From CAWBRT01 sp963819175 (GTDB lineage: Bacteria; Acidobacteriota; Terriglobia; Terriglobales; Acidobacteriaceae): a DNA stretch of 64,000 nt. Shown here piece after piece: positions 9,229 through 16,806 of this stretch. The stretch lies in the NCBI GenBank assembly GCA_963819175.1, contig CAWFVJ010000007.1:62001-126000 (forward strand), given 5' to 3'. The notes beneath the pieces are model-generated. The model did not search any database, was not told the origin of the DNA, and saw only the letters and a program-made list of their open reading frames with translations. The translations under genes were made by a program, and so were the position numbers. Position 1 is the stretch's first letter. Each line of letters starts with the position of its first letter.

Positions 9229-10878
9229 CTAATACGGGAACTCAATCCCCATGCTCTTGGCAAACTCCCAGGTGGCTGCCCTGAACTGCTTGGGACCGGT
9301 GGCAAACGAAGTCTGGCCGCCCGAGTACGATGCCAGCGATTCGAGCAGATTCATGCCGTCGGCGTCGTCCACGCCAACGCCTATGCAGTCCACGCGCACT
9401 CGTCCCAACGCCATATTGATCTCGGATGAACTGATGTGGGCGGCGGCATTGTGTCCATCGGAGATTACCAGCAGCACGCGGCTTCTGTTCTTGGAGATGC
9501 GGTCGAGGTGTCCGGCGGCGAAGGCCACGGCATCCAGCAACGCCGCGCCCGATTGCGGTTTGATGTCCGCGATTGCCTCTTCCAGCAGCTTTTCGTTTCG
9601 CGTTAAGTCCTGCTCGAACTCAAGGTCATTGCTGAACCCCATGATGAAGACCTCGTCATCCTGCCGAAGGTGTCTTATCAGATCGCTCAGCGCAAAGACG
9701 ATCGCGTTGCGATCCTCTTGCGTCAGGCGCGCCTTTTGAATCAGAATTCCGAGCGAGAGCGGGCGATCGCGAGGAATAAAAACTTTCTTGCGGATGGGCG
9801 GAAGTTGCAGCACCGCCTCGGCCGTGCCTTGCGGTTGCTGGCTCGGCGGGAGCGCGGAGACTTTGCTGGCCGGCGGTTTTGCAGCCGCGATGGAGGCGCT
9901 TTGCACTTCGCCACGCACCCTGGCAGCCGCGGCTGCGGGCGGCATCGGAACCGCCGGCCGCGCGTCAGCGCTCACTTGAGGCTGGTTGAGTGCGGACGTG
10001 GCGGCTGTGCCCACCGGCGTAGTTGATCGCGCCACATTAGTTCTGGTCGCTGATGTTGGAGCCCTTGCCGCGATTAGAAACCGATCCCAATTGCTGTCAC
10101 TGCCGCCCGCGCCCACGTATTGCGCTCTTGCAAATTCCGCGATCTGCGGCCACTGCGGCGTTCCGCGCAAGAGGTTGACGGCTCGCGCCAAATACCAGTA
10201 CCCCTGGTTCTGAGGCGGCTTCTGTCTGAGCATTGCGATGGCAAGCCCATACACGTAGCGCCCGCTGTTCGGCACCATTGCCACTGCCTGCTGCAAGTGT
10301 TGTTGCGCGGCGGAGTAATTCTTCTGGCCGAGATAGCCGAAGCCGGCTTCGCCGTCAAGCGTGCTCAATGTCCGCAACTGAAGCCGATAGAATTCTTCCC
10401 TTGCCATGCCTATCGGTTTTTGCAGGCGCGCGTATTCGGACAAGCCGCGCGTCGCCATCTGGAGGCGCTCCCTGCCATCGCCGGGCGACCCTGCGACTCT
10501 TGGGTCAACCAGCGCCGCCAGCGCGATTGCATTTCCCGAATCGATGGCCAGCAGCGCATTGGCCGGGCGCGCGGCCTGCGCGGGGGCTCCGGCTCGCAGG
10601 TAATCCCAAACCAGAATTTCAAGCGCGGAAGTCTTCAGCGCGTCGCTATCGGTGACGCTGATGAAGCGTTCCAGGGCGGAGATTTGCCGTGCGACGCTGG
10701 TCTCTTTCAGCGCCGCTTCGTATCGGCTCAATCCGGCCATGTCGGCCCCGTGCAAGGCAACCGCGCCGGCCATGCAGAGTGCGGATGCAATCAGCGCCCG
10801 AAGGCCCTGCCGGTGCAAGCCGAAAGATGAGGAACCAGATTGAGCAGCAACGTTGCCGGATAAATCGCCTGTCGCCAT
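9229..10878 (-). CDS. VWA-domain protein with repeat-containing N-terminal half
   Basis: 549 aa from ATG 10876-10878 (AGGAG upstream; the longer in-frame ORF starts inside an intergenic repeat). Hydrophobic N-terminal signal/anchor (ALIASALCMAGAVALHGA), a helical TPR-like region with GFGYLGQKNYSAAQQHLQQA, an Ala/Pro-rich linker, then a C-terminal von Willebrand A domain (PLSLGILI... RVLLVISDGHNAAAH... DCIGVGVDD). The usual MIDAS DxSxS after ILI is replaced by QKARLT, so metal-dependent ligand binding is doubtful. Probably an exported or periplasmic protein of the acidobacterial 'VWFA-related' type. Confidence 0.7.
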   Translation of the reverse strand: MATGDLSGNVAAQSGSSSFGLHRQGLRALIASALCMAGAVALHGADMAGLSRYEAALKETSVARQISALERFISVTDSDALKTSALEILVWDYLRAGAPAQAARPANALLAIDSGNAIALAALVDPRVAGSPGDGRERLQMATRGLSEYARLQKPIGMAREEFYRLQLRTLSTLDGEAGFGYLGQKNYSAAQQHLQQAVAMVPNSGRYVYGLAIAMLRQKPPQNQGYWYLARAVNLLRGTPQWPQIAEFARAQYVGAGGSDSNWDRFLIAARAPTSATRTNVARSTTPVGTAATSALNQPQVSADARPAVPMPPAAAAARVRGEVQSASIAAAKPPASKVSALPPSQQPQGTAEAVLQLPPIRKKVFIPRDRPLSLGILIQKARLTQEDRNAIVFALSDLIRHLRQDDEVFIMGFSNDLEFEQDLTRNEKLLEEAIADIKPQSGAALLDAVAFAAGHLDRISKNRSRVLLVISDGHNAAAHISSSEINMALGRVRVDCIGVGVDDADGMNLLESLASYSGGQTSFATGPKQFRAATWEFAKSMGIEFPY

Positions 10879-10921
10879 ACGCCTTTCTTCTCCTCGGGAT
10901 CGTCTCCTGAGATGCGGGGCA

Positions 10922-10969
10922 GGTGCCCCGAGTTCGCCCGTTCGTTTTTGGCTGATGTGGGGTATCACC
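10922..10969. repeat. Dispersed palindromic repeat (copy a)
   Basis: GGTGCCCCGAGTTCGCC ... TTGGCTGATGTGGGG: imperfect stem-loop of the same form as copies at 11489, 12822, 15320, 15373 and 16218. Lies between the BON gene and the VWA gene. Confidence 0.5.
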
Positions 10970-10970
10970 T

Positions 10971-11351
10971 CTAACGCTGAGACGCTGCTGCGCCCTGCGC
11001 TGCTCCGAGATTCCGTACGCCAAGATTCGAGTCCACAACGCTACGGTTGTTTCCATACGACTGTGCAACCCGGCGCGCTGTCTCTTTTTCACGGGCGGTG
11101 GGCACGCTCCCACTCAGTACGATCCGCGAACCTGAAACCTCCACATCGATAGTGCTGCTCGCCAGCGAGGAGTGTGCATGCAGCGCGTTCAGGATTTGCT
11201 CGCGAAGCTCCTGATTATCTCCGGCTGATGCCGGCCCACCAAGTATTGCCGCCTCGCCGATTGCGGGCGGCGAATCCGGAACTTGCTGCAAAGCGGCGTC
11301 TGCCGTCGACAGAAGAAGCGCGAGGATTAGCAACAGTAAGCGGCGGCGCAT
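10971..11351 (-). CDS. Exported BON-domain protein
   Basis: 126 aa from MRRRLLLLILALLL. Cleavable signal peptide (about residues 1-20) followed by a low-complexity stretch and a single BON domain (about residues 45-110: LREQILNALHAHSSLASSTIDVEV-type sequence, IVLSGSVPTAREKETARRVAQ, VDSNLGV). BON domains are periplasmic modules thought to bind phospholipid or the cell envelope. The ATG at 11351 is preferred over 11363, as the shorter form gives a clean signal sequence. Confidence 0.75.
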   Translation of the reverse strand: MRRRLLLLILALLLSTADAALQQVPDSPPAIGEAAILGGPASAGDNQELREQILNALHAHSSLASSTIDVEVSGSRIVLSGSVPTAREKETARRVAQSYGNNRSVVDSNLGVRNLGAAQGAAASQR

Positions 11352-11363
11352 ACATGCCTCCAA

Positions 11364-11690
11364 CCGTCCTTAACTGATGCGCCGCGAATACGCGAGGTCT
11401 GCTCCCTTCGTAAAGGAACGAGAGCTGAACGAGAGCTGCTTCTCCGTCCGCGAGACCAGCTTGTCATCTAATCATCGGTGGCGTCCGGGTGCCCCACGTT
11501 CCGCCCCGCTGTTGGGCTAACGTGGGGTAGTTGCATCGGCTAATGCGCGGGGTTTGGCATTTGCTTGTCCAGCGCAGCGGCCCACCAACTCTGAAACCGC
11601 TTTTGAGAGGCCGTCCGGGCAAGCGACTTTCCTCTCTAGGGACTCGGGGGCGCTTGCTGGGAGCGTGGCAAGGAAAGTAAACTTTCGATT
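11364..11690. other. Intergenic region with one palindromic repeat
   Basis: Non-coding stretch between the divergent BON and cation-exporter genes. It holds repeat copy b (11489-11536) and must contain both promoters, but I see no convincing -35/-10 pair or metal-regulator operator. Confidence 0.4.
11489..11536. repeat. Dispersed palindromic repeat (copy b)
   Basis: GTGCCCCACGTTCCGCCCC ... GGGCTAACGTGGGGTAG: arms CCCCACGTT / AACGTGGGG are perfect. Shares GCTAACNTGGGGTAGTTGCAT with copy c at 12822 and GCCCCACGTTCCGCCCCG with copy f at 15373. Confidence 0.7.
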
Positions 11691-12629
11691 ATGCATCTAC
11701 ACGCTGGGCACTCGCACGATCATTTCTCGCACGTGCGAACCGGGCGGATACTGAAGCTCTCGCTGCTGCTCACTGCGGCGTACATTCTGTTGCTGGTAGT
11801 GGCTGGCGCACGGGCGCGCAGCCTGGCCCTGCTGTCAGAAGCCGGCCACAATCTTTCTGATTTCTTCGCTTTGCTGCTGTCGTCGCTGGCAGTCTACATG
11901 GCGGAGCGGCCACCCAGTTCCAAAAGAACTTATGGTTATCATCGCGCCGGTGTTCTGGCCGCGCTCTTCAACAGCGGTTCGCTGGTTCTGATTTCTCTGT
12001 GGATCGTCTACCAGGCGGTGCAGCGCTTTTCGCATCCGATAGCTGTGAATACCGGACTGATGATGGGCGTGGCCGCCGCCGGTGTGGTGTTGAATGGCTC
12101 CATCACCTGGCTGCTTTTCCGCAGCCGGCAGGACCTTAATATCCGCAGCGCCCTCATCCACGAAGTTGGTGATACACTTTCCACTGCCGCGATTATTCTG
12201 GGTGGGTGGACAATCGCGGTCACCGGTCATCAGTGGATTGATCCGGCACTTTCGATTCTTATTTCCGCGCTCATAATCTGGTCGTCGGTGTCCATCATCG
12301 GCGAAAGTCTCAACATCTTACTGGAAGGCACTCCCCGCGGAATGCGGCTGGAGGAAATTGTGGCGGCAGTCGGCGAGATCGGCGGCGTCAACCATGTGCA
12401 CGATCTGCACGTTTGGAGCATCGGCTCAGACACACACGCGCTTTCCTGCCACATCGGCATCGCCGATATTCCGCCGTCTGCCAGTGAACGCATCCTGCGC
12501 GAAGTCAGGCAGGTGCTGGCCACAAAGTTTGAGATTCATCACACCACCATCCAGTTCGAGCATGCGGTGTGCGAGATCGCAAATGGTTGTGTGATACCCG
12601 AAAGCGGAGGTCACGGACATGTGCAGTAA
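11691..12629 (+). CDS. Cation diffusion facilitator (CzcD-like zinc/cobalt exporter)
   Basis: Inner-membrane divalent-metal/proton antiporter, 312 aa. N-terminal His-rich start HLHAGHSHDHFSH, six predicted membrane helices, and the two HxxxD metal sites: HNLSD in helix II (SEAGHNLSDFFALLL) and HEVGD in helix V (ALIHEVGDTLSTAAIILGG). A cytosolic C-terminal CDF dimerisation domain with NHVHDLHVWSI follows. Family and direction are clear; the metal (probably Zn2+) is inferred from the H/D set. No cognate regulator is adjacent. Confidence 0.9.
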   Translation: MHLHAGHSHDHFSHVRTGRILKLSLLLTAAYILLLVVAGARARSLALLSEAGHNLSDFFALLLSSLAVYMAERPPSSKRTYGYHRAGVLAALFNSGSLVLISLWIVYQAVQRFSHPIAVNTGLMMGVAAAGVVLNGSITWLLFRSRQDLNIRSALIHEVGDTLSTAAIILGGWTIAVTGHQWIDPALSILISALIIWSSVSIIGESLNILLEGTPRGMRLEEIVAAVGEIGGVNHVHDLHVWSIGSDTHALSCHIGIADIPPSASERILREVRQVLATKFEIHHTTIQFEHAVCEIANGCVIPESGGHGHVQ

Positions 12630-12807
12630 TTTCGGCTTTAATCCTCACCCCAGCAGCACGCCTTGCGAATTGCAAAAGGAGTGGGCCGCGTTGTTGAAGC
12701 GATTCGTTACCTATCTCCGCTCCAAGTTCCGTGACCGGCCCCTGGAGCTGGAACCCAGCGACGAGCGCCCGGAAGCTCTGAACGTGCCCAGAATCCGCTC
12801 CAAATGA
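12619..12807 (+). CDS. Small hypothetical protein overlapping the CDF stop
   Basis: 62 aa beginning MCSNFGFNPHPSSTPCELQK, starting 11 nt before the end of the exporter gene in another frame. Composition (charged helix KEWAALLKRFVTYLRSKF) is protein-like, but no family is recognised and no strong ribosome site is seen inside the upstream gene. Could be translationally coupled or chance. Confidence 0.3.
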   Translation: MCSNFGFNPHPSSTPCELQKEWAALLKRFVTYLRSKFRDRPLELEPSDERPEALNVPRIRSK

Positions 12808-12821
12808 GAAAGTGCATGCTG

Positions 12822-12868
12822 GGTGCCTCAGGTTCGCCCGCCTTTGGCTAACCTGGGGTAGTTGCATT
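12822..12868. repeat. Dispersed palindromic repeat (copy c)
   Basis: GGTGCCTCAGGTTCGCCCG ... TTTGGCTAACCTGGGGTAG. Arms CTCAGGTT / AACCTGGG. The compensating change relative to copy b (ACGT to AGGT on one arm, ACGT to ACCT on the other) keeps the stem paired, which suggests the structure itself is kept. Confidence 0.65.
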
Positions 12869-12884
12869 CTCGTCTGAGCTGGGC

Positions 12885-14459
12885 TTAGTGCCGGAAGTGC
12901 CGCACTCCGGTCATCACCATGGCTAGTCCCAGCCGATCCGCCGCTTCAATCACTTCCTGGTCGCGCACCGAACCCCCTGGCTGGATGATCGCCGTCGAAC
13001 CTGCTTTAGCAATTTCCTCCACGCCATCCGGGAACGGAAAGAACGCGTCCGATGCGGCGACCGTTCCCTTCAGCGGCAGCACGGCCTTCATCGCGCCGAT
13101 CTTGGCCGAATCGACGCGGCTCATCTGGCCGGCGCCAACTCCCACGCTCTGTCCGTCGCGCGCGTAAAGGATTGCATTCGACTTCACGTGTTTGCAGATC
13201 TTCCAGGCAAACAGCAGTGCGCGCATTTCTTCAGCGCTGGGCTGGCGCCGGGTGACCACCTTCAGATCTTCCGGTTTCAGCAGATGCACATCGTTGTCCT
13301 GTAGCAGCACTCCGCCGGAGACATTCTTCAGCACCCATTGCTGCTGCACCCCGGCAACCTCGACCAGCCGCAGGTTTTTCTTCGAGGAGAAAGCCTTGAG
13401 CGCTTCCTCGTCGAAGCCTGGTGCGGCGATCACTTCCAGAAACAACTTCGCCATTTCGCGCGCCGTTTCGGCGTCGATCGGGCGGTTGACGCCGATCACT
13501 CCGCCGAAGGCGGAAACCGGATCGCACTCCAGGGCTCGCCGGTAGGCTTCCGCCAGTATCTTGCCGGTCGCGGTGCCGCAGGGGTTCGTGTGCTTGATAA
13601 TGGCGCAGACCGGCTCTTCAAATTCCTGTGCGAGCTCCCAGGCCGCTTGCAGGTCCACAATGTTGTTATAGGAAAGCTCTTTGCCCTGTAGTTGTTTACT
13701 GTTGGCCACTCCCTTTCCCGAACCATCGCCATAGAGGGCCGCCTTCTGGTGAGGATTCTCGCCATAACGCAGGTCGAAGGCCTTTTGAAAGCTGAGCCGC
13801 AGCGTCTGCGGAAAACCGCTGTCTGCGGAAAGTTTGCCGGCGTCGAAGCAGCCGTTGGCGGCGGGCGGCGGGACTCGCTCCAAGGCCGAAGCAATCGCCG
13901 CATCATAGGCCGCCGTCGTGGAAAATGCCTTTTGCGCCAAGCGCCAGCGCGTGGCCAGCGAAAGCGATCCGCCGTTGGCGCGCATCTCCGCCAGAATCTC
14001 CGGGTAATCGCCGGGCGCGGTCACGATCGCAACATCGTGGAAGTTCTTCGCCGCCGAGCGCACCATCGACGGTCCGCCGATATCTATATTCTCGATCACC
14101 TCTTCAAAACGCGCTCCGGGTTTTGCGGCCGTCTTCTCAAACGCGTAAAGGTTGACCACCACCATGTCGATCGGCTGAATTCCATGCTCCCGCACGGCAG
14201 CCAAGTGATTGGGGTTTCCGCGGATGTGCAGAATGCCTCCGTGAACCTTGGGGTGCAAGGTCTTGACGCGCCCGTCCAGCATCTCGGGAAAGCCGGTCAG
14301 CTCGCTGATGTCTTTCACCGCGATTCCCGCTTCGCGCAGGGCCTTCGCGGTCCCTCCGGTTGAGATCAGATCAACCCCAATTTGCGCCAGTCCGCGCGCA
14401 AACTCCACCACTCCGGTTTTGTCCGTAACGCTCAGAAGAGCTCGCTCGATCTTAGACAT
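12885..14459 (-). CDS. purH: Bifunctional AICAR transformylase/IMP cyclohydrolase
   Basis: Last two steps of purine synthesis, 524 aa. N-terminal MGS-like cyclohydrolase domain (ALLSVTDKTGVVEFA, STGGTAKALREAG, GRVKTLHPKVHGGIL) and C-terminal transformylase domain with DLRYGENPHQKAALY, the KHTNPCGTA catalytic motif and SDAFFPFPDGVE. Full length with ATG at 14457-14459. No other pur genes are nearby, so it is a single-gene locus here. Confidence 0.96.
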   Translation of the reverse strand: MSKIERALLSVTDKTGVVEFARGLAQIGVDLISTGGTAKALREAGIAVKDISELTGFPEMLDGRVKTLHPKVHGGILHIRGNPNHLAAVREHGIQPIDMVVVNLYAFEKTAAKPGARFEEVIENIDIGGPSMVRSAAKNFHDVAIVTAPGDYPEILAEMRANGGSLSLATRWRLAQKAFSTTAAYDAAIASALERVPPPAANGCFDAGKLSADSGFPQTLRLSFQKAFDLRYGENPHQKAALYGDGSGKGVANSKQLQGKELSYNNIVDLQAAWELAQEFEEPVCAIIKHTNPCGTATGKILAEAYRRALECDPVSAFGGVIGVNRPIDAETAREMAKLFLEVIAAPGFDEEALKAFSSKKNLRLVEVAGVQQQWVLKNVSGGVLLQDNDVHLLKPEDLKVVTRRQPSAEEMRALLFAWKICKHVKSNAILYARDGQSVGVGAGQMSRVDSAKIGAMKAVLPLKGTVAASDAFFPFPDGVEEIAKAGSTAIIQPGGSVRDQEVIEAADRLGLAMVMTGVRHFRH

Positions 14460-14597
14460 CAGTGCCTCGCAACTGGTTTTTAGTTTAGCGAAGAGTGTAC
14501 CAGCATACCCAAGGCTCGGGCCAACGCCGGGGCGGTGGGCTGCCGGTGGGCTAATGTGCGATGGTCTTTGCGGAACCTTGAAACCTCAAACTCGAAC

Positions 14598-15189
14598 CTA
14601 CAGGTTCGGTTTGGCCTTGATTTGCGCCCGTCCGTTCTTCACTTCGACAGTGTATTTGACGCCGGAGCATCCGTAAGTATCTTGGATTTCCTTCGTCTTG
14701 GCCCGCAGGAAGGCCGCGAAAGCTTCCAGGGAGCCTCGTACTTTGTTCCCGCCTGCGCCGCTCTGGATCGCCTCGTAAAGTTCCCGAATGCCTTCCACTT
14801 CGTCCGAGTCCGCGAACAGCAGCACCGCAACCTGCTTAGGACTATCGGTAAGCCCTGCTCGCTGGGGCGATGGATCGCGCTTCTACGGGCCGCAGCCCCT
14901 GTATGCCGAGCAGCGCGTCCTGCGGACGCCTGTAACCTTCTTCCCGGATTCTGAGCTTCTGCCGCCAGAGATCGCTGTAAGTGGCGTAGCGCTGTACCAC
15001 GGTGTTGTATTTGAATCGCTGCGGGGAGGTCAACTTATGGCTGTCGGAGTACTTCTTGATCAGCCCCTGAACGCGCCAATCCAAGTCGGTCGGGGCTCTG
15101 CGCGAACCGCCGCCAAAGTAGATGTCGTACTCCACCTTTAAGCGGCGGACGTTTTCTTCCAGAAAGGTGAGCTCTTCGTCGATGGTCAC
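14598..15189 (-). CDS. Conserved hypothetical protein, probably one gene with a frameshift
   Basis: Two reverse-strand ORFs look like one product. The first starts MTIDEELTFLEENVRRLKVE with IYFGGGSRRAPTDLDWRVQG and RFKYNTVVQRYATYSDLWR (15189 down to about 14880). The second gives TDSPKQVAVLLFADSDEVEG and ends YTVEVKNGRAQIKAKPNL (stop at 14598). The first frame stops at 14842 in sequence unlike the rest, so a single indel near 14866-14880 would join them into about 196 aa. Not assigned a function; it resembles conserved delta-proteobacterial/acidobacterial proteins of unknown role. Confidence 0.55.
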
Positions 15190-15319
15190 GTCAGCATCTC
15201 GGCCGGGAAACGGGACTATACCACAGTTTTCAGTCTACGCCCGGCCACAACCGTTTTCGGCAGTACCTCGGTTGAGACTCCGGATCGCCGATCCCTCGAT
15301 GTTCCCATATTTGCCGATG

Positions 15320-15355
15320 GTGCCCACATTTGCCGTAGTTGGCTAGTGTGGGATG
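15320..15355. repeat. Dispersed palindromic repeat (copy e)
   Basis: GTGCCCACATTTGCCGTAGTT-GGCTAGTGTGGG; arms CCCACA / TGTGGG. Only 17 bp from copy f, so two copies stand in tandem upstream of the response regulator. Confidence 0.5.
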
Positions 15356-15372
15356 GAAGTGCCGTCGTCTTG

Positions 15373-15429
15373 GATGCCCCACGTTCCGCCCCGCGTTGGG
15401 GTGACTGGGGGCTAACGTGGGGTAGTTTC
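15373..15429. repeat. Dispersed palindromic repeat (copy f)
   Basis: GCCCCACGTTCCGCCCCG ... GGGGGCTAACGTGGGG. Arms CCCCACGTT / AACGTGGGG are perfect and identical to copy b at 11489. Confidence 0.7.
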
Positions 15430-15542
15430 CCCCGTCTCCGTCGCGCCACCTTCCGCGAATTCGGTCTAAACGCCCCAACCCAGAATTTCTGTCCAGTGTT
15501 GACCACTTGATAAACTCTTTTGGCATCCAAGTTTTCGTGAGC

Positions 15543-16199
15543 ATGCCTTCGAAGAAGATCCGCATTGTCATTGCCGACGATCACGCCGTCCTGAGAGAGT
15601 CGCTCGGCGCTTTGCTTGAGACTCAGCAGGACTTCCAGGTAGTCGGGAAGGCCTCCACCGGCGCCGAAGCGCTGGAACTGATGCGGCGCGAGGAGCCTGA
15701 CGTTGTGGTTCTCGATCTCTTCATGCCCGGCACGGATGGCTTCGAAGTGCTGCGAGTGATGGAGAAGGCCGGCTTGCATGTGGCGTCTGTGGTACTGACC
15801 GCTTCGGAAAGCCATGCCGATTACGTGCAGGTAGTGCGGCTTGGCGCGCGCGGCCTGGTGCTGAAGGGCGATACGCCGGAGAAGCTGTTCACCGCCATCC
15901 GCGCGGTTGCCAACGCCGAACTGGCGTTTTCCGATGAAGTCGCCCATGGCGTTCTCGCCGCCATGTCGCAGGAAACCCACGAAGAGCGGGCGTCCAATCT
16001 GCTCCGCCTCTCCGAGCGCGAGCGTCAGATTGCTTACCTGGTGGCGCGCGGGATGAAGAATCGCGACATCGCGCAGCAACTCACCATCAGCGAAAACACT
16101 GTCAAGCGTCACCTTCAGAGCATCTTCAGCAAGACTGGTGCAAAGGATCGGCTCGAACTCGCCGTGCTTGCCCTCGGCGAAATCAGCAGCGCCGCCTAG
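15543..16199 (+). CDS. NarL/LuxR-family response regulator
   Basis: 218 aa from ATG 15543 (MPSKKIRIVIADDHAVLRES). Receiver domain with acidic pocket DD, phospho-acceptor Asp in VVVLDLFMPGTDG and the conserved Lys in LVLKGDTPEKL. C-terminal LuxR helix-turn-helix: LSERERQIAYLVARGMKNRD, IAQQLTISENTVKRHLQSI. The upstream in-frame start at 15507 adds a non-conserved leader. Probably pairs with the histidine kinase at 16807-18495, with one small membrane-protein gene between them. Confidence 0.9.
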   Translation: MPSKKIRIVIADDHAVLRESLGALLETQQDFQVVGKASTGAEALELMRREEPDVVVLDLFMPGTDGFEVLRVMEKAGLHVASVVLTASESHADYVQVVRLGARGLVLKGDTPEKLFTAIRAVANAELAFSDEVAHGVLAAMSQETHEERASNLLRLSERERQIAYLVARGMKNRDIAQQLTISENTVKRHLQSIFSKTGAKDRLELAVLALGEISSAA

Positions 16200-16217
16200 C
16201 CCCCCGGAAGGCCTGAG

Positions 16218-16250
16218 GTGGCCCACATTTGCCGCAGTTGGCTCGCACAC
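16218..16250. repeat. Dispersed palindromic repeat (copy g)
   Basis: GTGGCCCACATTTGCCGCAGTTGG: half of the repeat family seen at 15320, with a degenerate right arm. Confidence 0.4.
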
Positions 16251-16339
16251 CTCCGCATAAATCGGTGAAACCTTTTTCCAGCGGACGGTTTCAAACTCCT
16301 TACGTTTGCAAAACGGAAAACCACAACGGGAGAGGAATT

Positions 16340-16624
16340 ATGGCAGTTGTTTGGTGGATCATCGTCGGACTGATTGCCGGTTGGGCAACCGGCAAGATCA
16401 TGCGCGGAGCAGGCTATGGCGCCGTGATGGATATCGTCATCGGCATTATCGGAGCCGTCGTAGGTGGCTGGATCATGCGTTCACTCGGCTTTGCCGGGCA
16501 GGGCGGCCTGATCTATACCGTCCTCGTGGCGATTGGCGGGGCCATTGTGCTTACATTGCTTTTTCGCCTCATCTTTGGCAGCCGTGGCGGCACGGGATCT
16601 GGCGGCTTGCGGCGCGCAGCCTGA
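16340..16624 (+). CDS. GlsB/YeaQ/YmgE-family small membrane protein
   Basis: 94 aa starting MAVVWWIIVGLIAGWATGKI. Three hydrophobic segments with the Gly-rich pattern of transglycosylase-associated/stress-response membrane proteins (GAVMDIVIGIIGAVVGGWIM). The start at 16340 has GGGAGAGG 6-7 nt upstream and removes an unlikely 37-residue leader. These proteins are usually stress-induced; their biochemical role is unknown. It lies between a response regulator and a sensor kinase. Confidence 0.88.
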   Translation: MAVVWWIIVGLIAGWATGKIMRGAGYGAVMDIVIGIIGAVVGGWIMRSLGFAGQGGLIYTVLVAIGGAIVLTLLFRLIFGSRGGTGSGGLRRAA

Positions 16625-16806
16625 TCCGGGCGCGAAATATGCGGCGTCCGCGGCGTTCCTGCAAAAGCAGCGCCGCGGACGTGCTCACGCTTTGCTCGTT
16701 AATCGCGGTACATTCGAATTACGGGAAACACCTTGGATCGAATCCGGCTCAAAGATGTTAGGGCCCCGTATGTCCGACATCAGACGGAACGCTGAGGCGG
16801 CATCGC

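Noticed and set aside
13692..14363. A 223-codon forward ORF
   Set aside because: Antisense shadow of purH.
15216..16250. A 344-codon reverse ORF
   Set aside because: It is antisense to the response-regulator gene, whose domains are fully conserved; the reverse translation has no recognisable fold.
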